The notes under the pieces were generated by a model. It made no database searches and had not been told where the DNA came from. It saw only the letters and a program-made list of their open reading frames with translations. The translations under genes and the position numbers were made by a program. DNA of 64,000 nt from Poa pratensis (lineage: Eukaryota; Streptophyta; Magnoliopsida; Poales; Poaceae), in contig CAMZMU010000034.1 in NCBI GenBank assembly GCA_947311845.1, positions 88,190,608 through 88,254,607 on the forward strand. The letters run 5' to 3'. Positions 1-10,894 of this stretch are shown here, piece by piece (position 1 is the first letter of the stretch; the number at the start of each line of letters is the position of its first letter).

Positions 1-859
1 GCAGAGATGACGGAGAGGGTAAAAAATACACGTACAGCAAGTGCAGTAGCTTCTGCTGCGACGGCGGAGTTCACTGCGGCGAGTTCGACCATAGATGTTG
101 AAGAACACATTATGCAAGCCGCAGTATGTACATAGGTGAGTACAAGCTCTACTCGTGTATGACCTCCGAAACGGAAAACTTATAACACGAAAGTTTTGAG
201 AAACGTCGAGATGAACCTGCTCGTAAGAGGATATTTCCAACGGTCAACCGAGTGCGATGAATTTGACAAAATTCGTCTAAAAAAGTTCCTAACATCGGTT
301 CTAAATTGAGAAGTTACAGTCGACGAAACTCGAAACCGAGCACGGGAATGGAATCTACTCGTCGATGCGCATATTTTCCGTGTACATTTTAGTTTGAATC
401 GAAGTATGGTTGTGTAGATTAGAGAGTATCAACAGAGGTAAACCGGGAGACCCCAAGGAGGCCTCACAGCGATTAAGGATTTGTGGCCGTCGGATCGAGC
501 AGTTACCGCGCGATCTCGACCGTCCGATCCTTGCCTTACTTTTTTACTGCCTGCATGTTTTGCTGACGGTGGGGCCAAAAATCGTAGGGCCCGTTTGGCA
601 AAGACACACCGCGTCAAGTCCTCGGTGCTGCTTCGGACCGTCCAGTCGCGCGCGCCGGCCTTGGGTCCGGGACGCGTGTTCTTTCCGCATTTGTGCGGTG
701 GCCTGAAAGATGTGCGGGTACTCGCATCAGTCGCTATTTTGTGGGCCTATATTTTGGCAGGTCCACTTTCAGTCGGTGTGGCTGGCTCAGGGTTAGGTGC
801 AGTTGTTTGTTTCCCTCGGTGATAATATCTGATTTGAGGGGGTAGTATCGGGATTTCGT
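1..859. other. Unassigned non-coding sequence
   Basis: I see no gene or transposon terminus here. The short open frames overlap one another on both strands and lack family motifs. From about 440 the sequence becomes GC-rich and promoter-like, leading into the transcript-like stretch that begins near 860. A stretch near 586-600 resembles the GGGC..GTTTGG start of Tourist/Harbinger ends, but no convincing partner or target duplication was found. Confidence 0.4.
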
Positions 860-1069
860 CGCAGAGTGGACCAAGCGTCTCGGCGTCCTCCTCGCTGTCA
901 ACTCCTCCATGGTCGCCGCCCTATTCCTGGCCTCGATTGGGGAGAGGAGCTCGCACGCCTCACTTTTCTGCTGCTCCTCTCTCAGCCCGTTCTAGGTTTT
1001 GGCTTCTCCTCTCCCTTCTGGTTCGTCGCCGTAGCTCCAATTCCACCTCCACTTTGCTGACTCCGGTCT

Positions 1070-1213
1070 CCGATTCCGGCCGGATCCGACGTTGTGCAAG
1101 TATTTCTCACTTATTCCGGCCGGATCCGCCGATGTGCAAGTATTTCTCACCGATTCCGGCCGGATCCGACGCTTTGCAAGTATTTCCCACTGATTCCGGC
1201 CGGCTTTGTCGCC
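1070..1213 (+). repeat. 40-bp tandem repeat, about 3.6 copies
   Basis: Three full units begin at 1070, 1110 and 1150, with a partial fourth at 1190. Each unit carries ATTCCGGCCGGATCCG and then GCAAGTATTTC. The units differ at only a few positions. The array lies just downstream of the UTR-like segment and ahead of the polypyrimidine tract. Confidence 0.85.
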
Positions 1214-4200
1214 ATGGATTTTCTATGCGGTGGATTTGGTTTAGGCAACGCTTTGGTTGACCTACGTTTTGATACCTGCTTTCTTTCCTTTGCTTCTTTT
1301 TGTCCTAGGTGCGATTTCTGCTGCACCTATTTCTCCTCTTTTTGGTTGTCTGTTTTCCCTCTGTCTCCATCTCAGATTTCAGCTTCTTCTTGCTTTTTTC
1401 AGGTTCTTTCGGTGTTGTTTTGGGACGTTGCCTGTCTTTGGCTTCTTCTTAGGTCCTTGCTTTTTTGTATCTTTTGGATTTCGTATTTTTGTCCGGTTCT
1501 TTGTTCTTCCTGCTTCTTTTTTCTATCCTTTTTGTCTTCCGCTGCGTTTTGCTTCTTCTTCGGTTCTTGCTCTCTGTGCCTTTTGTTTCTTTTGGATTTC
1601 TTATTTTATTTTTCGGCTCTTCATTCTTCCCGTGTCTTTTTGTTTTATCCATTCTTGGTCGCTGCTCTTTTCTTCTTCTTGGATTCTGCTTTTTTGTTTT
1701 ATTGGATTTTTCCTTCTTCTGATCTAGCTAGGTATTTTAACTCATTCACCTCTATTTATTTTTTGCCTTCATTTTTGGGTTCTTTCTGTTCTTGATTTTA
1801 TATTGGTCTGTTCATTCTGATTTTGTTTTCCTTCTTTGTTGCTATCTCTGTTCATATTTGCTTAGTGGTTTCGCTTTTATTCTTTCTCTTTTTTTCGATT
1901 TGTCCTTGGGGTTTCTTTCTGGTCGTTCTCTGTGATCTTAAGATTCACTTTTTTTTTGTTTCTTTGGGTTTTTGCTTGACACGGTTCCAGTGTTTTTCAC
2001 TCTTTATTGAAGGTTGTTGCGTCCTTGGAAACTGCTGTATGAAGGCTGGTGTTGTTTTTTGCCAGATTTGGTAGTCTGATGCTTTGCTGGTAAGATTTAG
2101 GCTTAATGCTGCTTCTGTGCAGATGTACATATTGGCATATCATGTGTTTATATGCTACTTTATGCATCCCTGTGTGACATGATACTAGGAATAAACTGTT
2201 CTTTTCGAGTGGAAATTATTACTTGGTGGATTCTATTTAGCTATAGTATTGTTCTTTGTTTCTTGGTATATTGGTAGCGAATTAACTGAACGCCAATAAC
2301 TACGAGGTACACTTTTGTTGCACGAAACAGTAGGTCTCTGTGTTGGGAATACGAAATTGCTTTGATGTAAAAATTGGAATAGACTTATTTGTAGCCATTC
2401 CTTTCTAATATGGCCTTAAGAACAGGTCTCTCACAGTTGAAACTAGCCCTGGGTTAGTGCCTTGATTCACGTGGAATTTTACTTTGCTATACTACTGGTC
2501 ATTGTTGGTTGGCTACCGATATCTAATTATCTGAACAATAGCACCTATGTGGTACACTTAGTTGCACACAAAAATAACCTTTGTAATGGTTTCCAACTGT
2601 TTGTTTGTTTGTTCTAGCTATATCTATGTTTTTTGTGGCTTTAGAAGCATGTTTAAATGCTGTTCTCAGGTTATCAGATTATATTGCATTTTTTATTATA
2701 TCATATATCGTGTTTCACATTTTCTTCAGAATAAAAGAGGGAACGAAACATTGGCTTCATTAGTTATTATCTATTTTCTTTCATTGATATTGCACAATTG
2801 TCTTTCTACTTTAGAAACACTAGCTTGATTAGTTATTATCTCTTTTCTTTCAATGAAACACGTTGTGCATAAATATGAGACTAGGTCATTTTTTGGTTTC
2901 CTTTATGATGACACATGGTTCTGTTTCGTTGTATTTTCAGCAGTGTTAGTGTTGAGTACTTATTTACATTTGCTTTGATATAGGAAGATTAGCACATCAG
3001 TTTGTCTGTTTAAAATGCATTCGTCACTGCTTTATGTGTGTGCTCATTGCTGTTCTTTTGCAGGTCGCCCCATCGTTGGAGACTGCTGCCTGAGATTGTT
3101 GTTGTTGCTGGATTTGGGATTTTGTTTCCTTGCTGGTAAGATTCAGAATCTGAAAGAAAAGTACAGTGATACGCGGTTTCCTCTGCTAGGTGAGTTATGT
3201 GTGTGAATGTTACCGGCAGTTGTAGGTGTGAGCTATATTTGCTGTATATTACAAGAATTAGTTTGCTCTTGGTTAAGACAATTTAGGTGATTTGAAAGAG
3301 TGAGCTACACATTAGTTGTACTACAGAAATTAGTTTGGTCCTCATTCAGATGATTTAGGTTTTTTGTGTATGCCTAAACTGTGGTTTATGGTGGCGGTAG
3401 TAGGTCCGTCGGAGTGGAATATATAGTAATGCCTACGTCTGCGTGGTGAATCGTATTTGCTTATATTACTGGTATTTTTTACTTGGTCAGTTGATACAGT
3501 TATTTGAACACCAAGAATTATGAGGTAAGCTTTGGTTACACAACTAAATTCGCTTCTGTGTTGATAATATGGTGTCCTTATTTTCTGGTCTTAGTGGCCT
3601 CCTGGTCTATCTATTAAGATAGTTGCTGTTTTCTGCAGCTTTGTTTTAGTGGCCCTTGGTGAAAATTTAATACTGAGTACTGCTTACATTCACATGGAAT
3701 TGTATATTCTGGTTTGCCCACATGGAATTATATGAACATTAGTAACTCTGTGGTTTTGTTTAATTGCGGTAACAAATAGTATTGTTGTAATTATCCTGCT
3801 ATGTTATTCATCTGTTCTAGCTTTGTTTATCTGTCTCGGCAGGTCATTGGACGAACTTAGATGGTTTATGTGAATTAGGGTTGCTAGATTTTATTTATCT
3901 CAGCGTGTTCAGGTTATATGCTATGATTCTTCTCCTAATATGGTCACAGATTCACCTTTGGTTGTGTTTGTTCCAGGTGTGTTGCTGTTGTGGGCGGTGC
4001 TACGTCCGTCTTCCGTCAGGTATAAAACTTTCTCCACTCTGTACTATTTCCTTATTGTCATCCTCTGCTTACTTAATTACCTTATTTTATTTATATCCTG
4101 CTGTTGGCACTGGTTTCTGAACTCTTCAAAAAGAATTGTATTTAATTTGGTTTCTCCATAGCATTTTGTGTCGGGTTTTAATTGTCTGTTTATTTCATGT

Positions 4201-6092
4201 TTGGGTGATTGAGCTGAAACAATAACATGAAGACAAGTATTGCTGAAACAATAACTTTACTTCCTTGGGCCTTCTACAATGATGACATTGTTGTTAGAAG
4301 CGTTCTCTCTTCCTTATATCAATGTACTCATTTTGTACTTAGAACATTAGGATCATTCATGGTTTATTTCTTAGTTACAGTAGATTTGTCTGTTTTGTTG
4401 TCCTGAAAAAGCAGTGTGTTCAGCCATAAATAGCACCATGTGTTTATTCCCATTAGTCCTTACTAATTAGCACACATATATTTATCTCCCCCTTCTGCTT
4501 ATTTGATGTCAAACGACTAACCTTTCTTGGCTTGATATTGTTGGCATATTTTCCATTAATTTCATATTTTTATCAGCATATTTGTAAAGCGCCGTATTTC
4601 CTTTAGGTATAGCCGTATGCATATGTCTAGCCTGATGTTCCTTTAAAGGTTGTCATACTCTGGGTGATACTATAGCTACTTTGTAAGAATTTGTTTGTTT
4701 TCCGCATGTCATTTTGGTCCTATTTCCATTTCACTCGCCGCGTATTAGCTCTATGTATATGTGTCCACCCAACTTCTTTCTGTTAGGCAGCGATTCCACC
4801 ATCCATTTTGCTGGTTGTTTCCTATTCTCTACCGTGTTTTTTTTCGTGTCGTGAGTTGCTTATTTAGTTTTTAGCCAAACTAAAAAAGTAGGTAAACAAT
4901 GAGAACATTTTACCTTCAAATTTACACTGCAATTTGGTGTGAAGATGCTAGACTTCTGGGTTTGATCGTAACGCGATCTGAGTTTCTTTTTCAAATCCGA
5001 TTTTGTTCAGTTTTGTAAACAATGACTGCTCCCTGGGTGACCGCGGTTGATATTGTGTTCACTGCTTGGCTGGATTTAAGGTTCAGCTCTATTCATGGTA
5101 AGTTTTGCCCTCTGGTGGAAGTTTATGTAAGATTGGTTGCCAGCTTGCCTAAATTATGATCTGTGGCTGGATGTGCTTGGGTTTGGGACACAAAGTGTTA
5201 ATGTCTGTATCCAGGCGATTATCTATAATCTGTGCAGAGTTATCATTTGATGTTCAATGGTAGTTTTGCCACTGTTCTACTAAAATTTGACAAATATTGT
5301 GCTCTGTTTTTTTTTGGGTTAGTTACATGCTTCATAGGTTGTATTGGTTCCACTTTGTTTTCATTTTAGAAATACCCATGCATGGATGACCTTCTTTTGG
5401 GGACCTTGGTTTGATGCTCTGCTTCTTCTGATTGAGTTTGCTACGCAAATTAATGAATCTTACGGAGATGAATAATTAATTTAGTTCTCACATGTGATTT
5501 CCCTCTTCTAAACTTGCACCATGCATTTAGATTTTCGTAATCAATGAATATATTGTTTTTGTACCAACAATTTATTGAAACACATTTTAAATGTGAGATG
5601 TGTCTTGACAATATGTTTTATTAGTGGAACATTATCCGTGAAAGTCATGAGCTGGTCGCGAGTCTATCATGGCGTAGACCTGGTACTCATCAGTTTTGTA
5701 AGATGGGGTTGCTTGGGTAATTATCCCTTCCTATCTATATTTGATTGGGCCTCTGTATTGTAATTGATAGGAAAATGTTGTTTATCTCAGTTTGTGTGTA
5801 TCATGGTTGTAGTATTTGTCCTTATCACTTAACAATATCATTTTTCTTGATGTAATTTCACTAGGATTATTGCTTTTTTGCTTCATTTTCGTAAACTTTT
5901 TGCTGCAGCTGGGTGTTTTCTTATCTGAATGGTTTCAAGGTTATGTCACGTTTTCATCCAAGTAAACACTTCCTTATACGAGTTGCTAACATTTTGATTG
6001 GATATTTGATTTTCTTTTACTATTTATAATCCATATTTTCAAATCATATGCTTTGAGCATTCCAGTGGCTTATCCATGTCCTAGAACTCCTA

Positions 6093-6174
6093 CTCCCTCC
6101 GATCCATAATAAGTGTCGCTGATTTAGTACAAAGTTGTATTGAAGCAGCGACACTTATTATGAATCAGAGGGAG
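6093..6174. mobile_element. Stowaway-type MITE, 82 bp
   Basis: Terminal inverted repeats start CTCCCTCCGATCCATAATAAG and the element folds into a near-complete hairpin. TA dinucleotides at 6091-6092 and 6175-6176 are the Stowaway/Tc1-mariner target duplication. It has no coding capacity. Confidence 0.9.
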
Positions 6175-6334
6175 TATTTATGATCCATTCTTAAGCATAT
6201 TTTTTAAGAATATAAATACAGGTTTCCTCATGGTGACCATTTGATAATTTATCGTGGGTCCATGCATAGAAGGTTATTGTTCGACCCCTAGATAAAGTCC
6301 TAGGACTCGCGTGGACTGGATGCGTTGAGCCGTT

Positions 6335-6412
6335 GGAGAGATCCTTAGAGTTGAGGTGAACAAAAGGCAAGTGGTTTCTTAGAGTTGAGGTGCACCAAAG
6401 GCAAGTGGTTTC
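6335..6412 (+). repeat. Short tandem duplication (about 36 bp, two copies)
   Basis: A unit with TTAGAGTTGAGGTG and AAAGGCAAGTGGTTTC occurs twice in direct orientation with two or three substitutions. No function can be inferred. Confidence 0.7.
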
Positions 6413-8628
6413 AAATGCTAGCTCTTTTCTATTTGTGTTGTTCCTCATGTTTGTTGACTAAAGGTATAAAAAGGCCATGTGATTGGAAAATTGTTTTTTA
6501 TGTTTATGTTATATGTTTCCAGAACGTTCAACGTTCTAGAATAAATTTGGTAGGAAAATCATGTGATGCCATATACTCATGACCTTACATAGTTACCAAA
6601 GACTTCTGCAAGAACGGATGTGCACAAAGTAATCATCCATCTCATACACTATGCATGCTTCTCTGTAAACCTCAGACCTCTCTACATATGTAATGCCATT
6701 CCTCTGTAAACTTGGGGCATCCCGACATATGTAATGTCATTTCTCTATTCTTTCGCTTGTCCTTTTAATTGCAACTTTTCATATTTGTAGAATGAAGAAT
6801 ATACTATGGTGAAGAGTGAGTTGAATCATTTAAGTTTGGTGTCTTTTTGAAAACTTTCATGGTTTTACTTCACAACTGGTTCATATACCAAAAAAATTAC
6901 ACTTCATCAACAAGCTAATGCAGCTTCCGACTAATTGTATCATATAATCGATTTTATCTCAATTCATCCAATCAGCACAAGCTGCTACTGTTTTTTCCCT
7001 GTTATACTTTTAATTATTGCCATTGCCTTTGCTTTATCTGCTATTTCTTGCTTCTAAACTTAGACTTGCATACATACTATCTACACCTATGAAACTTGTG
7101 ATAAGCCTGTCAAATTTACAGATCATTTGCAGTGAATGGCGATATTATGAATTACTGGATCTATGCTTCTTCGTATAAAGTTTCAGGTATCTCTAGGAAA
7201 GATTTGTAAGAGTTATACAAACTCTGACAATTCTTCTGAATTTAAGCACATGATATATTAACCTGTAGTAGTCACGATAGTGCCGAAAAGATAATGTCTG
7301 GCATGTATCTTTGTGAGGTCCATTGATTTTTTGTGAACCTTTGCGTAAATATTTTATTATAAAAGCTTGATCGCTCGATAGAGATTTCACTTGAGATAAA
7401 ATACCTTATGAGTCTGAGTGGTTCCTCCGAGGCATTTTTTAAATTATTCATGTGTATATGTCATCTGCAGCGTAAATATGGTTGGAGCTGACACAATAAT
7501 TTCGAACATATATGCATGCTGATCGTCCCATTCTTTTTCTCAGATTAACATGATATACTAGCTGAAGTCATTTAATTGTTCACTCTACTTTATATTGTAA
7601 AACTGGATTCTTACTAAGTTAGCCCTTGAACATGCCATGTCTTGTGATGGTAGCTTTACTAAGATAACATAATATGCCTTCCGTGATACAGTTTGAATCT
7701 TCATATATAGCCCTGGAACATGTCTGTTATGTCTTCTGTGATGCAGTTTGAATCTTCCTATTGCTTTGCAGTTTCTTTCAAGAATTTCCTCTGTGTCCCC
7801 CTAGGTTTCCACTCTGGTAGGTTATTGTGAAGTTATTTATATTGTACATGACCACACGATGATTATATTCGCTATGATCCATTCAAAAGCTCTAGACATC
7901 TACTCCTAAATAATTATCTTGAAAAGAAAGGTTTTCTATAACAATTCTCGAAACATATTTAATAGGTGAATGCTCTGTTTACTCTATATAGCTATTAGCA
8001 TTGTCTTATACAGCCTGGTTCAACTCTTTCAAATTTGCAACTGTTCCCCACTAATTCATTTTCACTTTCATTCAAAGGTGTCACGCACCTCATCATCTGA
8101 AACAAAGCTTTATTTTTGCATACATAATACTACTTATTTGTGCTGAAGCAGAGAAAGAGCATATTGCCCTTGAGATATATGTGATGGCTCAGGAAGAAAC
8201 AAGTTTGGACCTGACTTCCCTGTAATTTACTACTACAAGCTAGCTAAGAGGTCATCCAAATATTGTCCTTGCTGTAGATCCCTCCAAGTATATGTTACTT
8301 TTTTTTGCTTGAGTTTCATTAGCTGGATACAGAGCCACAACTCCTAAAAAATCAGTACCAGTAGTATATATGTATTGATGTTGGTAATTGAAATACCTAC
8401 TATATTTATGTACTCTCGCTACCTAAGGTTAACGATCTATGTGATGATCGAGATGTTGTAATTAAGAACCTACTTATCATGTAGACTTATGGGTGTACAC
8501 TCTGTGTATGTAAGAGCATTGTCATTTGCTTTAAACCTATAAAGTCACTGGTATGCATAACTATTGTGTCGTATTAAGAATGTTTATCATAGCGTTTTGC
8601 AAATTGAAAACCAGTGTCAACGGCGGGT

Positions 8629-8659
8629 GGCGCGCGGCAAGCCGCGCCAGGGAATCTAG
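8629..8659 (+). mobile_element. Probable Helitron 3' terminus
   Basis: A GC hairpin (GGCGCGCGGC / GCCGCGCC) at 8629-8648 is followed seven bases later by CTAG at 8656-8659 and then a T. A short hairpin a few bases before CTRR, with insertion before T, is the diagnostic 3' end of a Helitron. The 5' TC end was not identified. If the call is right, much of the upstream T-rich DNA is probably Helitron cargo. The hairpin differs from the two other Helitrons in this window, so it would be another family. Confidence 0.5.
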
Positions 8660-9640
8660 TGTAAGTGAATCAGTGTAAGTAAGGTGAGCAGAGCGCGAGC
8701 CACGTGGGCTTTTTATCTCACTAGAACCTGTTCCTGAAAAAACGGCCTAGTGTTTTAAAGTTTGTGTCATACAAGATTTAGATAAGATTTAGATACGAGA
8801 CATGTAATGAAACAGGCCAAAACTCGCACCTAATAGTGCGAAACGGAGCCTTCCACGCAACCAAACACGCCCTTGGGATCGGACGATTTATTCTTCTTTG
8901 TGGGACGTGATTCATTGTTCCTTGGACGATTTCACTTATGTTGTTTGATAAAATAACAACAAGTAGTGAGGCGTATAAGCTACATGACTTTTTAGTAGAG
9001 ATACGATACTTCTCAAACGTTGGTACAAACCTGTCGGTTTTCCATCGTCAGGGCAAGATTTTTGGCCATCTCAAGTTTAGTTTAGAGTTCATGATTAGTT
9101 AAAGAAACTGATAAGTAATCTTATCTTAGCTACACCACATATCTGAAAGAAAAGCAATGACGATTTTTGAGCCGGATCGAGGTTCAACCCGAGGTGATAC
9201 ATGGGCTCTCCGGTCACGAACCTCTGGTGGAGATCTGACATACATATGGAGTTCGGGGCTTCCGGAGCCAGCATCACCGTTTGCATCGGCAGTTGCTCCT
9301 CCCCAAGCCGGCGAAGGGCCAGAGCTCTCTCGACGCGTGGAAGCCATCTGTTAAGAGCTCAAGTGTAATTTCTTATTTGTTTCTATTTTTTATTTTTTGT
9401 TCCTTGCTTTGTTTTTCTTGTTTTCTTCCGGAACAGTATTTCTCTTTGCAAGAAAGCACACAGCAATTTTTTTAATTAATAAAAATCCAAATTCATGTTC
9501 GTAAAGATTTGAATTTGGGTGGCTGTGTTGTACATTCACCCGCCTAACCAAGTGAGTTAGACTCACTTCTTTGCTCCTAACAATATTGCCATAGTACGTA
9601 CGGAGGCGCGTATTGGTGCTCAGTTTTCATGGTCCTCAGT
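8660..9640. other. Unassigned intergenic DNA
   Basis: About 8840-8875 reads on the minus strand as GGGCGTGTTTGGTTGCGTGG, resembling a TIR of grass Harbinger/Tourist-like elements, but no partner end is clear. About 9150-9350 is GC-rich and open in both directions (65 and 73 codons) but matches no family I recognise; it may be a fragment of a captured gene. The rest shows nothing. Confidence 0.35.
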
Positions 9641-10560
9641 TACCCGGCCACATGCTACGGCCGCAGGCTGCACATTATCTCGCTATGTGCGTAGAGCGCA
9701 ACGGCCGGCCGGCCGGCCGGCCGGCCGGGACAGCTCGTCAAACGCGCTCCAGCCTCCAGGGACGGGAGATACGAGATTGAGCTACTTTTGTTTCTGCCTC
9801 TGGCCACACCTTTGTCTCGTTTGGATTCAGAACAGCTACGCTGGTGAATTGGTGATTCATCATCCCCTGAGTCCGACGGACTACTTATCATAGAGGTCTA
9901 GAGCGGGTCCGGTGACCTTAAAATAGCTTACTTTGTGATTTGTGTAGACTTGATCTCCAATCATAATGCACTTTGTCCATTAGCTGCATACCGTGGATCT
10001 CCAAATATATCTGCATTATATATTTTCACTTAGGATCTCCAATCATGCGTACTGCATTCCGTCTCTAGACTGTAGAATTGTACTATCGTGTTTATTGTTG
10101 TAGATTCTTGGGTTGGTATGCATATGATTGTGTTCTGTTTTAGAGAATAATATTAATAATAAAGTTTTTATTTGGCATCATGTACTCATATGGTCTATTC
10201 TTTCGCTGATCGTCGAACAAAGAACAAGGACGAGATTAATTAGTTCATTGGCATCGGGGAATCGATCTGGGATACAATTTGATATGTGTGGAAAGTACAT
10301 AGCTTTTGTCCACGGCCGCGTTTAACAGATCTTCTTGTTATGGTTCGAAAGAACGAGATCTTGTTACCCATTTTCTCCCATATCAGGAACGTATACGTGT
10401 CGGGAACTATACTAAGCCTGGCCCGACAAAAGTTTGATGCGGCGTGTGATCGCCTGACGACCACCACTACTGCGGGTTGCGGGCTCTTGATCTGTCACAA
10501 CTCATAAGCTACAATTGACCAGACGTCTATATTAGCTTGTTTAGGGAAACACTAATACGG
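9640..10560 (+). repeat. Dispersed local repeat, copy A
   Basis: First of four same-strand copies of an unclassified repeat. Landmarks in order: a GC-rich start near a CCGG run, a block with CCACACCTTTGTCTCG, GGATCTCCAAATATAT, ATCATGCGTACTGCATT, TTATGGTTCGAAAGAA, and a TAAGCCTGGCCCGAC block with GATCGCCTGACGA. Copy A is close to uninterrupted. Short frames inside it (for example 10128-10325 and 10240-10467) are not conserved between copies, so it is not treated as coding. Confidence 0.65.
9702..9728. repeat. (CCGG)n simple repeat
   Basis: An uninterrupted 27-base run of alternating CC and GG near the start of copy A. In copy C the same place holds only a short GGCCGGCCGG, so the run has expanded in copy A. 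Confidence 0.95.
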
Positions 10561-10894
10561 CTTGTTTGATCACCATGGAGAAGTTATAGGGGCGTCTATG
10601 TTGGTGTCTATTTGTTTTTCTCTCGCTTTCTTGCTATGGTTGGGCTATGTCTTTTGTTGTTCTTTTTTTATTCCGTGAAACGTCCTGTGAACGACAGGAT
10701 TTTAATCGACAAAACTCTTCATAGAACCTATGACGATTTAAGCACTTTACTGTTATAGTTCTCTCGAGAAAATACAGGCTTAATTACAACAATGTTGTTT
10801 AGTGGCCCTAGCCATAGGATAAGAGAGTCTATTGGTACTGTGTTCATTTGCATTATCTTGGGTTACCCAACACCGTGCTTGATCCATATGTGTG

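Larger units (their letters stand above)
860..8655 (+). other. T-rich, intron-like non-coding region
   Basis: About 860-1060 resembles a GC-rich 5' UTR with a pyrimidine-rich leader. It is followed by nearly 7 kb that is strongly T-rich on the plus strand, as plant introns are, with many CAG and GTAAG-like signals. No frame codes for a recognisable protein; the Phe/Leu/Ser-rich frames at 1094-1795 and 1465-1722 come from polypyrimidine composition. Segments at about 2015-2090 and 3060-3145 are diverged copies of each other, each containing a ggaaactgct/ggagactgct core and ending CTGGTAAGATT like an exon followed by a 5' splice site. The region could be an unspliced non-coding transcript or captured intron sequence inside the Helitron ending at 8659. 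Function unknown. Confidence 0.45.

Noticed and set aside
1094..1795. Plus-strand frame of 233 codons (Phe/Leu/Cys/Ser-rich) and overlapping ones at 1257-1727 and 1465-1722
   Set aside because: All three frames are open because the DNA is a T/C-rich tract. No signal peptide pattern, domain or codon preference supports a protein.
587..8875. GGGC..GTTTGG at about 587 and its inverted counterpart at about 8865 as ends of one Harbinger-like element
   Set aside because: Similarity covers only about ten bases, the immediate flanks do not match, and chance pairs of this kind are common in grass DNA.
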